A stretch of DNA of 64,000 nucleotides from Phycisphaerales bacterium (GCA_029246705.1 JAQWMQ010000034.1:62001-126000), one strand, 5' to 3'. Shown: positions 25,160-34,384, counted from the stretch's first letter. The notes: generated from the letters alone by a model not told the origin. Made by a program: numbers and translations.

Positions 25160-25917
25160 ATACGTCCTCGATACCGCATCCATTGGTCTTGATCGCCTGT
25201 TTCTTCGTCTTCTTCTCTCAGGCACAAGCGGATCAGATCACGCTCTATCCCGTCCAATCGGGTCTCGTCAGTGACAACTCCTGCTGCAGTCCCTACATAT
25301 ATTCCAACAATGATGGCCCCTCCTTGAAGGTGACCGACTGTTTCAACAGCACGTATGGATGCCATTTTCGAAAGGATTACGCCGCCTGGCGCTGGGACGT
25401 CTCCGGTTCACTCCCGCAGGATGTGCATATTCAATCCGCACTGCTCCGTTGGGAACACCCGGATGATTGTTTCTCGAGTTGGACGGACATCTGGATTGAT
25501 GCGACCAGCAACAGTCTCACTTCCAACTACCTTTCCGGCATGCCCGCGGACCAGATCATCATCGACTACCAGTACTGGTCCTCGATGGTCACCATGAGCG
25601 TCGATGCATCAATCATCACCGATGCCCTGACCGAGGGTTTCGTCTCCGTGAAGATCGGGAACGGCGAAGGGGCAGACGGTTGCACGTTCATCAACGAAGG
25701 AGCTTCGGCGCCACGGTTGATCATCTTCTATCAAGAGCCGGAAACACCATGTCCCGGCGATCTGTCCGGGGACCGCATCGTCGACGGAACCGATATCTCG
25801 ATGATCCTCGGATACTGGGGTCAGGATGATCCTGCTTACGATCTCGATGGCAATGGTTTGATCGACGGCGCCGATCTTTCCGTCGTTCTGGGGTGGTGGG
25901 GCGTGTGCCCCGAATAG
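25156..25917 (+). CDS. secreted dockerin-type protein with DNRLRE-like beta domain
   Basis: A 253-aa product. Residues 1-25 are a signal peptide ('LVLIACFFVFFSQAQA'). The middle is beta-rich with several Cys ('DNSCCSPYIYSNNDGPSLKV', 'IQSALLRWEHPDD', 'APRLIIFYQE'), which resembles DNRLRE-type extracellular domains by pattern (low certainty). The C-terminus is a Cys-bracketed dockerin-like pair ('CPGDLSGDRIVDGTDISMIL', then 'DLDGNGLIDGADLSVVLG') ending W-G-V-C-P-E. The ATG at 25156 overlaps the previous stop; an ATG three codons earlier is also possible. It precedes a Ser/Thr kinase gene by 42 bases on the same strand. Confidence 0.8.
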   Translation: MNTSSIPHPLVLIACFFVFFSQAQADQITLYPVQSGLVSDNSCCSPYIYSNNDGPSLKVTDCFNSTYGCHFRKDYAAWRWDVSGSLPQDVHIQSALLRWEHPDDCFSSWTDIWIDATSNSLTSNYLSGMPADQIIIDYQYWSSMVTMSVDASIITDALTEGFVSVKIGNGEGADGCTFINEGASAPRLIIFYQEPETPCPGDLSGDRIVDGTDISMILGYWGQDDPAYDLDGNGLIDGADLSVVLGWWGVCPE

Positions 25918-25959
25918 AAACCTCGACAGGTCGTCTGGTTGATCACCTATGATCCGGGC

Positions 25960-28900
25960 ATGGAAAACGACGATTCGGATTCAGGAAGTGGTGAGCAGCA
26001 TCGATCCGATGACGGTTCGTCTGCCCGACTGAAGCGCGCGGAGCGGATCGCGGAATCCGTGATGCTCGCGGATGATGCCGAACGAGCCGACATGATCGAT
26101 GCCGCCTGCGGCGATGACGCCCAGTTGAGAACCTCGGTTCTCCGGCTGCTGTCCCACACGGAGACACTCGCGGATCCCGGCATCGAGAAGACCGTGGTCG
26201 GCACTTCGGGCCCGGCTGCCCAGCCATCGGGGCAGATGCCTGAGATGATCGGGCGTTATCGAATCCGACGCATCATCCAGTCCGGGGGCATGGGCACGGT
26301 CTACGAGGCGGTCCAGGAAAACCCACGTCGCAAGGTCGCGATCAAGGTCATGAAGGCAGGGCTGGCCAGTCCCTCCGCACTGCGGCGGTTCGAGTACGAA
26401 TCGCAGGTGCTCGGCAAGCTGAATCATCCGACCATCGCGGAGATCTACGAGGCCGGAACCTTTGACGACGGCGATGGCGAAGCGCCTTTTTTCGCCATGG
26501 AATACATCGAAGGCGCGATGCCCATAGACAAGTGGGCGGCAAGCAAGCGGCTTTCAACCAGGGAGAAGTTGCTTCTCTTTGAATCGGTCTGCGATGCCAT
26601 TCACCATGGACACCAGAAGGGGGTCGTCCATCGGGACCTCAAGCCCGACAACATCCTCGTCGACGCCGTCGGGCGTCCACGGGTCATCGACTTCGGCGTT
26701 GCACGCGCGACCGACAGCGACATCCAGATGGCGACCATGCAGACCGACGTCGGTCAGCTGGTCGGCACCCTCTACTACATGAGCCCAGAACAATGCGAGG
26801 CGAATCCTGAACTGGTCGACACCCGAAGCGACGTCTACGCGCTTGGCGTGATTCTCTTCGAACTGCTCACCGGGCGACGACCGCATCAGCTCGAGAACGT
26901 TCCGGTCTACGACGCGGCGCGAATGATCCGCGAGGAGGCTCCATCGCGAATGTCGACTCTTGACCGGACCCTCGGCGGTGACCTCGAGACGATCGTCGGA
27001 AAGAGCCTCGAGAAGGACAAGGATCGACGTTACCAGTCTGCGCTCGAACTGAAACAGGACATCCAGCGCTATCTCGGTAACGAGCCGATCGAGGCCCGAC
27101 CACCCAGTCTGCTCTACCAGGCCCGGATGTTCGCCCGACGTCACAAGGCCCTCGCCGCCTCGGTCGCGGTTGTCTTCGCCGTGCTGCTGGGAACCACCAT
27201 CTGGAGTCTTCGCGAACGAGGGCGTGCCGAGTCCGCCGCGCAGGTTGCGGTGGCCGCGGAGCAGGCGGCCACCCTGGATCGTGATCGTGCCGAAGCCGCG
27301 AACGCGGAGATCGCGAGCACCCTCGCTCGACTGGAAGAGGAGAAGCTCAGGGCCGACGGCGAACGGGACCGTGCCCAGCTGGAATCCGATCGTGCACAAC
27401 TGGTCGCCGACTTCCTCACGTCGGTCTTCGAGATGGGAAGCCCCGAGTACGCACAGGGTCGCACCTTCACCTTGAAGCAGCTTCTCCGGGAAGCGAGTGA
27501 TTCGATCAAGACGACCTTCGGCGATCAGATGGAGATGGAAGTCGATCTCCGCACCACGATCGGTCGCATCCAGCAGGAGCTGGGTGATCTCGAGGCGGCC
27601 GAACCGAATCTGCAGAAGGCGTTGTTGCTACTGGAACGTGAATACGGTCTCACCCATCCCTTGACCCGCGAGGTCAAGGTCATGCTTGCCGAGCTCTGGA
27701 GAGAGCAGGGGCGGTACCAGGAAGCGGAATCCCGACTTGATTCATTGCTGCTCGCGGTGGAGACCGAGGCGCAGCGTGACGATCCGCAGGTACTCGCCGC
27801 GAAAAGCGAGCTTGCCATGGTGATGATGAGCACGTTGCGCATCGAGGAGGCGAAATCGATCCTCGATGATGTCGTTGCTCGATCGCGCCGGGTGCTCGGC
27901 ACCGATCACCCGGACACCATGCACCGCGAGGTCATGCTGACCATGGTCGACTCGACCTGGGCGCGTCTTTCCGGAGTGACCGAACCGTCCGACCTGGTGC
28001 CAGCCTTCGAGAGCGCCTCTCGCATCGAGTCGGCGCTCGGGGCCCTGCATCCGATCACGCTCAACGGCAGACTGGCCGAGCAGATGGTGGGCTTCACCTT
28101 GAACCAGATGGTGGCGGCGCCCGAGGACGCCGAGAAGGTCATTGCAATCGCCGAAGATCTCGAGCGGGTGGTCGGGTCCGATCACACCGACAGCCTTTCG
28201 GCCCGAACCATCGCTGGTCTGTTCCAGCTCACTTTCGGCGATTTCGAGGGAGCGACCGAGTCTCTGGACACCGCCTACACCGGGTTGCTTGAGAAGTACG
28301 GTCGAGATCATCCGGAGACCATGACCGTGGCGTCACTGCTCGGAGCGGCTCTGGACAGCACCGGTCGGTTCGACGAGGCGGTGCCATTGCTGGAATCCTC
28401 CTGGTACGGACAGAAGCAGCTCTGGGGCGAGGACGACATCCGGGCCATCCAGGCCGAAAGCATCTGGGCGATGGCGATGATGAACCTCGGACGGTTCAAG
28501 GAATCGGAGCCTCACTTCGAGCACGTGATGGAGGTGCTCAAGAACTATCCGATCTCGATCACCGATCGTTGGATGTTCGGAGTGCTCATCACCCGAATGA
28601 ATCTGGAATTGAAGTTCGAACGCATGGATGAGGCGAAACGGACCGTGGCACGACTGCGTCAGCTGGTTCTGGCCCGTGATGATGCGGATTCCGTGCTTCG
28701 CCTGGCCGTGCTCCTCCAGCTTTCGGAGACCAGCCTCGAAAACGACCTCGAAGCCGAAGCCCTGGCCACCACGCGGGCATTCACCGGACTGGTCCCGATC
28801 ATCTGCGAGGACGATGCGATCGAGGAGGTTCAGTGGCTCGGTCGAATGGCGAAGCTGCTCCAGACCGCCGAACGCCACCGGTTGCTCCTGGATTTCACGA

Positions 28901-29823
28901 AGACCATGTTCGATATCACCGGTGCGAACCAGGGCATCGACGCGGTGTCCAGGGCGAACGCCCTTGCCGACCACGGTGGTGCCTTGCGAAGGAATGGTCG
29001 GTCTGCCGAGGCGATCCCCTTGCTCGCAGAGGCGCTCGGGGACATGAAGGTGCTGCACGGCCTTGAAAGCGACCAGGTCGCCTCCTGTGAGTTCGAACTG
29101 CTCGAGGCCATGATCGCGGATGGTGCGGTGCAGGCTGCGAGGGAACGCGTTTCACAGCTCGAATCGATCATGCTCGCACGTTCCGAGGTTGACGACCAGC
29201 GACTCACGAACCTGTTCGCGACGCATCTTTCGGTTCTCGAGCCCGAATACGAGCAGGCCGCCGCGCTCTTCCAGATTCTGCTCGACCGGTGTGCGGGCGA
29301 TGATGCCTGCACCGCGAGGTCGATCCAGATCTTCCTCGAGAACGCTCCTCCCGACATCATGAGCCTCCTGCACATCGAACTGCGAGCCCGCCTGGAGGAA
29401 TCGATCGAGTCGCAGGGCGGATCCGACCCGGACATGGTCAGGGTGGCCATGGAGATGATGCTCTTCGAGACCGAACTGGAGTCCCGTGCCGATGCCCTCG
29501 ACGCGACGATCCTGGGTGAGCAACTCGGCATGCGTGCGATTCGAATGCTCGCGCGGCTCGATGGGGCGTCCAACTCCGAATTGCAGTCGACGATCGACCG
29601 GGTCGAGAATCGTCTGAGCAGCCTCCTGGGCGACGAGCATGACCTGACCCTCGCGATGCGTGCCGAAGCACTCGTGGGAACGCCTGACGAGCTGGAGGCG
29701 ATCCAGGCCTTGCAGCGAGCTGCAATCCTCTCCCCGATCGAGGAACGCCGTCGCTTCTATCTCCAGCGTGCGAACGCCATCGAAGATCGTGCCAGGAACG
29801 CGACCGCCCCTGCCGGCACCTGA
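25960..29823 (+). CDS. membrane Ser/Thr protein kinase with long TPR region
   Basis: A 1287-aa Hanks-type kinase. Residues ~98-375 are the kinase domain: a Gly loop 'IIQSGGMGTVYEAV' (the first Gly is replaced by Gln), the ATP-binding Lys in 'VAIKVMK', the catalytic loop 'HRDLKPDN' near 224, 'DFGVA', and 'YMSPEQC'. A single transmembrane helix follows at about 398-418, then a coiled coil to ~480 and TPR-like repeats ('AEPNLQKALLLLEREYG', 'ESLDTAYTGLLEKYGRDHPE'). The kinase should be cytoplasmic and the TPR region outside. The ATG at 25960 was chosen; it lacks a Shine-Dalgarno but has TATGAT six bases upstream. No sigma gene is adjacent, unlike the two kinases further on. Confidence 0.9.
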   Translation: MENDDSDSGSGEQHRSDDGSSARLKRAERIAESVMLADDAERADMIDAACGDDAQLRTSVLRLLSHTETLADPGIEKTVVGTSGPAAQPSGQMPEMIGRYRIRRIIQSGGMGTVYEAVQENPRRKVAIKVMKAGLASPSALRRFEYESQVLGKLNHPTIAEIYEAGTFDDGDGEAPFFAMEYIEGAMPIDKWAASKRLSTREKLLLFESVCDAIHHGHQKGVVHRDLKPDNILVDAVGRPRVIDFGVARATDSDIQMATMQTDVGQLVGTLYYMSPEQCEANPELVDTRSDVYALGVILFELLTGRRPHQLENVPVYDAARMIREEAPSRMSTLDRTLGGDLETIVGKSLEKDKDRRYQSALELKQDIQRYLGNEPIEARPPSLLYQARMFARRHKALAASVAVVFAVLLGTTIWSLRERGRAESAAQVAVAAEQAATLDRDRAEAANAEIASTLARLEEEKLRADGERDRAQLESDRAQLVADFLTSVFEMGSPEYAQGRTFTLKQLLREASDSIKTTFGDQMEMEVDLRTTIGRIQQELGDLEAAEPNLQKALLLLEREYGLTHPLTREVKVMLAELWREQGRYQEAESRLDSLLLAVETEAQRDDPQVLAAKSELAMVMMSTLRIEEAKSILDDVVARSRRVLGTDHPDTMHREVMLTMVDSTWARLSGVTEPSDLVPAFESASRIESALGALHPITLNGRLAEQMVGFTLNQMVAAPEDAEKVIAIAEDLERVVGSDHTDSLSARTIAGLFQLTFGDFEGATESLDTAYTGLLEKYGRDHPETMTVASLLGAALDSTGRFDEAVPLLESSWYGQKQLWGEDDIRAIQAESIWAMAMMNLGRFKESEPHFEHVMEVLKNYPISITDRWMFGVLITRMNLELKFERMDEAKRTVARLRQLVLARDDADSVLRLAVLLQLSETSLENDLEAEALATTRAFTGLVPIICEDDAIEEVQWLGRMAKLLQTAERHRLLLDFTKTMFDITGANQGIDAVSRANALADHGGALRRNGRSAEAIPLLAEALGDMKVLHGLESDQVASCEFELLEAMIADGAVQAARERVSQLESIMLARSEVDDQRLTNLFATHLSVLEPEYEQAAALFQILLDRCAGDDACTARSIQIFLENAPPDIMSLLHIELRARLEESIESQGGSDPDMVRVAMEMMLFETELESRADALDATILGEQLGMRAIRMLARLDGASNSELQSTIDRVENRLSSLLGDEHDLTLAMRAEALVGTPDELEAIQALQRAAILSPIEERRRFYLQRANAIEDRARNATAPAGT

Positions 29824-29923
29824 GCGATCGTGGTCGTGCCGGTCCAGGTTCGATCGACGCTGGTCGATGAATGCCTTCACCGTCTGCATGAGGTAGTCTC
29901 TTCACAACGACTGGAGGCACTGC

Positions 29924-31132
29924 ATGTTGACCGTCACCAAGGATGTCATCCTTCCCGCCACCATCACCGGTTCGTGGCCACGCCCGCGCTGGTTCGACCA
30001 GAGCATGATGGGACAGCCGCTCGATACCTGCATGATGGACACCCGCTACCGCGAGAAGTTCGGTGACGCGATGACCGTGGTGATCTCCGACGAGGAGCGT
30101 GCCGGGCTCGACCTGGTCTCCCACGGTGACCTGCACTGCGATGACGACATGGCCGGTCGATCGTGGCACCACTATCCGCTGCAGCGCTGGCACGGTTTCG
30201 AAGGCGACTACCTGCAGTCGGACGAGACGCGTTCGCCGTGGCTCCGTTACCCCCCGGGTACGCTGCTCAACGAGATCTACACCGGTTGGCGCTGGCCCCG
30301 GGTCGTCGACAAGATCGAACATCGGCCGCTGGACTACGCCAAGATCTGGCGAATCGCCCAACAGCGTGCCTCGAAGCCCGTGAAGTTCGGCACCTGCTGT
30401 TCCCAGGTCATGGGCCTGTTCCTCGACCTCTACACCGACAAGTACACCGATCACCGGCAGGTGATCTGGGACATGGCCGAAGCCATGAACACCGAACTGA
30501 TCGCCCTGCGCGATGCCGGCTGCACCTGCATCCAGATCGAGGAACCGACCCTTCACTTCTGGGCGAACACCTACGGCGCGAAGAGCGAAGAGGTGAAGTT
30601 CATGGTCGAGGCCTTCAAGCGAGAGGTCCAGGGGCTCGAGGACGTCGAGCTGTGGATCCACACCTGCTGGGGCAACCCCAACATGCAGCGGGTGATCGAC
30701 AACGACAGCTACAAGGAATCGTTCGAGCTCTACCTGCACGAGATGCCGGGTGACGTCTGGACGGTCGAGATGACCGACCGGGACTTCCGGGAGATCGACC
30801 TCTTCAGCACCAACAACATGAAGGGGAACCTCCCGAAGAAGGTCGCCGTCGGCGTGGTCTCGCACCGTTCACTTCAGGTCGACCTTGCCGAGGATGTCGC
30901 CGAACGCGGGCGAAGGGCGCTCAAGCACATCGATCCCGAGCAGTTGATTCTCTCGACCGACTGCGGGTTCGGGCGTCAGGGTTGCAATCGTGACATCGCC
31001 TTCTACAAGACCGCGGCGATCTCCGGTGGGCGTGACATCCTCCGGCATGAACTCGGGGTCGAGCCCGGGGGCGTGCCGGCGGCGAATCCCGCATTGCAGA
31101 CGGACATCGTTCCATCCACTCCGGATCGGTAG
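29924..31132 (+). CDS. cobalamin-independent methionine synthase C-terminal-like protein (MetE/UROD-type fold)
   Basis: A 402-aa protein matching the catalytic half of MetE by pattern: 'LPATITGSWPRP' at the start, 'IQIEEPTLHFW' in the middle, and zinc ligands H-x-C in 'HTCWGNP' (about 246-248) and Cys in 'STDCGFGRQ' (about 347). MetE proper has about 750 residues with an N-terminal domain that is absent here. The short family members include corrinoid- or thiol-dependent methyl or alkyl transferases of unknown substrate. GGAGG lies before the ATG. The gene stands alone between a kinase and a transporter, so context gives no clue. Confidence 0.75.
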   Translation: MLTVTKDVILPATITGSWPRPRWFDQSMMGQPLDTCMMDTRYREKFGDAMTVVISDEERAGLDLVSHGDLHCDDDMAGRSWHHYPLQRWHGFEGDYLQSDETRSPWLRYPPGTLLNEIYTGWRWPRVVDKIEHRPLDYAKIWRIAQQRASKPVKFGTCCSQVMGLFLDLYTDKYTDHRQVIWDMAEAMNTELIALRDAGCTCIQIEEPTLHFWANTYGAKSEEVKFMVEAFKREVQGLEDVELWIHTCWGNPNMQRVIDNDSYKESFELYLHEMPGDVWTVEMTDRDFREIDLFSTNNMKGNLPKKVAVGVVSHRSLQVDLAEDVAERGRRALKHIDPEQLILSTDCGFGRQGCNRDIAFYKTAAISGGRDILRHELGVEPGGVPAANPALQTDIVPSTPDR

Positions 31133-31181
31133 GGGACTCAGGCGCCGGTGTCCCCGGCAAGGCCTGGTCGTTTTCTTGCAT

Positions 31182-32066
31182 TCACTTGCTCGGCAGCCAG
31201 AGAATCATGGCCACCGGCAACGCAGCGGCCATCCAGATGTTGGTGCACATGATGGTGACCGTCAGGGGTGGCATGTCGATCTTCCCGGTCTGGTTGGCCA
31301 TCAGGATGTTGATGGTCGATGCCGGCAGGACCGACATCAGCAACACGATCGCACGGGTCTCGCCTTCGAAGCCGAGGATCAGGACCACCAGCCAGCTGAC
31401 GCCGAAGAAGATGCCGAGCCTGACGCCTGAGAAGATCATGGCCCGGGCGAACCCGGTGATCTTGATTTCCGCCAGTGCGAAACCAAGGGCCAGCAGCAGC
31501 AGGGGGATCGTCAGGTGCCCCAGCTGTTCGAGGGTCTTGTCGACGAAGGACGGCAGGTGGACCCGGAAGAACATGAAGGCGAGTGCCAGCAGGAAAGCCC
31601 AGATGAAGGGTTCCTTGAAGAGCACCTGCCAGACGATCCTTCCTTCGTAGCTCCACATGCCGAAGGTGAACTGTGCCACCAGGATGATCGAGGCGAAACC
31701 AAGGCAGAGGGCGAGTCCGTTGTCACCGAAACCCAGGATCCCGACCGCGATGCCGATCGACATGTTGTTCAGGGTGAAGGCGGCGAGGTAGGTCTTGACT
31801 TCCTGTTTCGCGATCTTCAGGAAGATGTAGGCGATGATCGATGCGAACCCGAAGACCATCGCAGCGGCCAGAAGCATCCACAGCATGTCCTCCGGGTTCG
31901 CCCGGTCGTTCGAGAGCTGGCGGACCACCAGGCAGGGCAGTGCGACATGCAGCACCAGTGGAGTGAGTTTCTTCGAGGCCCATGGGAAGTTGAACTTCCC
32001 CAGGACGAAGGCCGCGACGACGATTCCGTATATGGGGACGAGGATGTCGAGGATGTTTTCCAGCAC
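31182..32066 (-). CDS. AEC (auxin efflux carrier) family permease
   Basis: A 294-aa integral membrane protein with about ten transmembrane helices spread over its whole length, and the 'LNNMSIGIAVGILGFG' crossover region typical of the AEC/BASS fold. AEC members export or import organic anions such as malate or malonate. The start is a GTG at 32066, with weak upstream signals. The LPMO gene lies upstream on the same strand, separated by a strong hairpin at 32093-32120, so the two are probably not co-transcribed. Substrate unknown. Confidence 0.88.
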   Translation of the reverse strand: MLENILDILVPIYGIVVAAFVLGKFNFPWASKKLTPLVLHVALPCLVVRQLSNDRANPEDMLWMLLAAAMVFGFASIIAYIFLKIAKQEVKTYLAAFTLNNMSIGIAVGILGFGDNGLALCLGFASIILVAQFTFGMWSYEGRIVWQVLFKEPFIWAFLLALAFMFFRVHLPSFVDKTLEQLGHLTIPLLLLALGFALAEIKITGFARAMIFSGVRLGIFFGVSWLVVLILGFEGETRAIVLLMSVLPASTINILMANQTGKIDMPPLTVTIMCTNIWMAAALPVAMILWLPSK

Positions 32067-32092
32067 TGTCGGGCATCCTAGTCCCTAACGAG

Positions 32093-32120
32093 ACGACCCG
32101 GTGCCGTTGCACCGGGTCGT
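32093..32120. terminator. strong hairpin after the LPMO gene
   Basis: A perfect 12-bp stem (32093-32104 with 32109-32120, four-base loop) lies 54 bases beyond the LPMO stop codon and 26 bases before the AEC start on the minus strand. There is no long U-run, so intrinsic termination may be incomplete. Confidence 0.65.
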
Positions 32121-32174
32121 ACCCGTTCTCTTCTCCTGTTCATGTCTCTCGAATTCGCCCGGGAGCTTCGAGGG

Positions 32175-33563
32175 TCATCCCTCCGGATCGACCAGGCTGT
32201 CATTCAGGCGGACATCCACGAGCTCCGAGGGGGATCCTGTCGCCTGGAAGCCAACCGTGAAGCTCTGCCCGTCGCAGACGTTGCCATTCCAGGCTTCGTT
32301 GACCAGGCGAATGTGCCCGTTTTCCTGACTCACGATCGAACCGTTCCAGACGTTGTCGAGGGTGAATCCGGCATCGAATTCGAGGTTCCAGCCGCTGAGG
32401 CACTGGTTGGAGTTGTTGTAGACCGTCAGGTCCGCGTTGAAGCCGCTGCCCCAGTCGTTGGTGACCTGAAGGCTGTAGGTGAGTCCGGCGATGAAGCAGG
32501 CGTCGAGGACACCGTCATCGTTGGCGTCACCGCCGTCTGCGAAGTCGCAGCTGTCCGGGCGACCGTTTCGATCGCAGTCCTCCACCGAACCCTCGAGGAT
32601 CTCGCACACATCGGGCACGCCGTTTCCGTTGCAATCGAAAAGCGTGTCGGTCTGGCATTCATCGGGAATGCCGTCGACATTGCAATCGGTCGAATCCCCG
32701 GCGATGTCGGTGCTGTCCGCGATGCCGTTGTCGTTGCAGTCTTCTCCGCACAGGCCCCAGTTGCCCAGGATGACGCTGAGATCCGCGCCATCGATCACGC
32801 CGTTGCCGTCGAGGTCGCAGTCACAGCTTCCGTTCACTGCTCCCCATGACCCGAGCAGCTGGCTGAGATCCGCGCCGCTGATGTATCCGTCGCCATCGAG
32901 GTCGCCGGAGCATTTCCCGGGTTGTGGTGTTCCGAAATCGACGTCGGCCACGGAGTAGAAGCCTTCTCCCACCGGGTCGATCCTCTGCCAGATCACGTAG
33001 ATGACGTGCTTGCCGCTGCGCTGGGGCAGGATGGTGTTGAAGGTGTAGTAGTTGCCGTCAAGAACGGGGGGGCTGAGAGGCAGTTCCTCCATCTGGTCCC
33101 AGTTCAGGGGCTGGGAAGTGTCCCAGTCACTGGTGGTGATGAAGGCCCGGTGCACGCTCGGGTCGTGCGGGGTGGTTGCGAACCAGGTGAATTGATAGGG
33201 ACCGGACTGGATGTCCGTGGCCGGCCAGTCGTCCCGAGCCTGGTCGAAGGCGGCGTACTTCGGATTCCCCGCACTGGCGAGCTGCCCGTTGGGAATCGTC
33301 TCCCAGTAGGGGACGTTCCGCTGGTAGTCGGGGTCACCGGGGTGGAACGCCACGAGTTCGTTCCAGTCATAGAGTTGCTGGGTCCCGCCGATATCGACGA
33401 CGGACCGCACTGCATCCGATTGTGGGCTTTCAGGACCTTCGAGGAAGGCCGAATAGATTCTGCTGGGTGGATCCGCGAGGGAGCCATGCCCCAGCACGGT
33501 TCCGGTCACCACGGTTGCTGCGACGACTGCCGGTCCGAATTGACTGATCCTGGTGTAGTGCAT
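32175..33563 (-). CDS. AA10 lytic polysaccharide monooxygenase with dockerin-like, TSP3-like and CBM2 modules
   Basis: A 462-aa secreted enzyme. After a 25-residue signal peptide the mature protein begins with His26 ('HGSLADPPSR'), the N-terminal ligand of the copper histidine brace; the second is probably His133 in 'TTPHDPSVH'. The AA10 domain ends near 211 ('GEGFYSVADVDF'). Then follow a dockerin-like pair (218-272), a Cys-rich D-C-N-x-N-G-x-P-D-x-C series resembling thrombospondin type-3 Ca loops (273-356) and a CBM2-type carbohydrate-binding module (358-455, with 'SGWNLEFDAGF' and 'NVWNGSI'). It oxidatively cleaves chitin or cellulose. The ATG at 33563 is preferred because the longer frame runs back into a terminator. 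It sits next to an ECF sigma/kinase pair. Confidence 0.9.
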   Translation of the reverse strand: MHYTRISQFGPAVVAATVVTGTVLGHGSLADPPSRIYSAFLEGPESPQSDAVRSVVDIGGTQQLYDWNELVAFHPGDPDYQRNVPYWETIPNGQLASAGNPKYAAFDQARDDWPATDIQSGPYQFTWFATTPHDPSVHRAFITTSDWDTSQPLNWDQMEELPLSPPVLDGNYYTFNTILPQRSGKHVIYVIWQRIDPVGEGFYSVADVDFGTPQPGKCSGDLDGDGYISGADLSQLLGSWGAVNGSCDCDLDGNGVIDGADLSVILGNWGLCGEDCNDNGIADSTDIAGDSTDCNVDGIPDECQTDTLFDCNGNGVPDVCEILEGSVEDCDRNGRPDSCDFADGGDANDDGVLDACFIAGLTYSLQVTNDWGSGFNADLTVYNNSNQCLSGWNLEFDAGFTLDNVWNGSIVSQENGHIRLVNEAWNGNVCDGQSFTVGFQATGSPSELVDVRLNDSLVDPEG

Positions 33564-33598
33564 GAACAATCCAATCCACAGTTTGCCCCTGTGTGCAT

Positions 33599-33633
33599 AA
33601 AAAAAGTCCGGCATCGATCAGGTGCGATGCTGG
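33599..33633 (-). terminator. Rho-independent terminator of ECF sigma gene 1
   Basis: CCGGCATCG at 33608-33616 pairs with CGATGCTGG at 33625-33633 (one G-U pair, eight-base loop), and seven A residues at 33599-33605 give a U-run after the hairpin in the minus-strand transcript. It separates the sigma gene from the LPMO gene. Confidence 0.8.
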
Positions 33634-33768
33634 CGTCAGTTGAGGCATACGCCCGAGTCACCTCGCGGGTTCCCGAATCGGTCGCCTGTCCCATGGAATC
33701 CGCCTGCTTGCCGTTTAATCAAGGAAAACGTGACGCTGAAAACGCATTGGAGCAGATACGGCCGCGTT

Positions 33769-34365
33769 TCAGAGCTCGAGCCCGAGTTCCTGCGCGATCC
33801 AGTCCTTTGCGACCTTCCAGTCGGAGCTGACCGTAGAACTGGCTATTCCAAGGACTTCCGCCACCTCGGGAACCGACATGCCGCCGAGCATGCGAAGTCG
33901 TACGACCGTGGCCTTGCGTTCATCGACCTGGGCAAGTCGTTCGACGCTCTGGGCGATCTCCTCGAGAACGGTCTGGTCGACCGCTCCCTCGTCTTTGACC
34001 TGATTGTTCTCGTGCAACTGGTCGCGTTTGCGACCGCCCCCACGTTTCTCTGCCTTGTGGCTTCGAGCGTGGTCGGTCAGTATCCGTTGCATCGCCAGTG
34101 ATGCGATCGCCACGAAATGGGTCTTGGACTTCACGCTGGCGTCGGCCTGCCCCGAGATCTTCGCGTAGGCCTCGTTCACCAGTGCGGTCGGCCGAAGGGT
34201 GTGATTGATGCGCTCTCGCTTCATCCGCGACCCGGCAAGCCTGCGCAGTTCGTCGTAGACGATAGGGAACATCTCGTCCGCGGCTGCAGAATCGCCTTTC
34301 TCAAGCCGGGTGAGCGTATTTCTGATTTCCGCGATCTTTTCGGGCGTTGGTTCGGGATCTGTCAT
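33769..34365 (-). CDS. ECF-type RNA polymerase sigma factor (TIGR02999-like), copy 1
   Basis: A 198-aa sigma-70 family protein. The N-terminal half has the region 2 pattern ('IVYDELRRLAGSRMKRE', 'LVNEAYAKI', 'HFVAIASLAMQRILTDHARS') and the C-terminal half region 4 ('ERKATVVRLRMLGGMSVPEV', 'LGIASSTVSSDWKVAKDWI'). These sigma factors are typical of Planctomycetota and often neighbour Ser/Thr kinases. The ATG at 34365 was chosen because GGAGGAAC stands just upstream. It is divergent from a kinase gene with an 84-base gap that holds a promoter and a palindrome. No anti-sigma gene is visible; control by the kinase is plausible. Confidence 0.9.
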   Translation of the reverse strand: MTDPEPTPEKIAEIRNTLTRLEKGDSAAADEMFPIVYDELRRLAGSRMKRERINHTLRPTALVNEAYAKISGQADASVKSKTHFVAIASLAMQRILTDHARSHKAEKRGGGRKRDQLHENNQVKDEGAVDQTVLEEIAQSVERLAQVDERKATVVRLRMLGGMSVPEVAEVLGIASSTVSSDWKVAKDWIAQELGLEL

Positions 34366-34384
34366 CATGTTCCTCCGCCTGGTT

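Noticed and set aside
33564-33614. Extended N-terminus for the LPMO beginning at 33614
   Set aside because: The extra residues come from DNA that forms the terminator of the sigma gene, and the extension would spoil the signal peptide that exposes His26.
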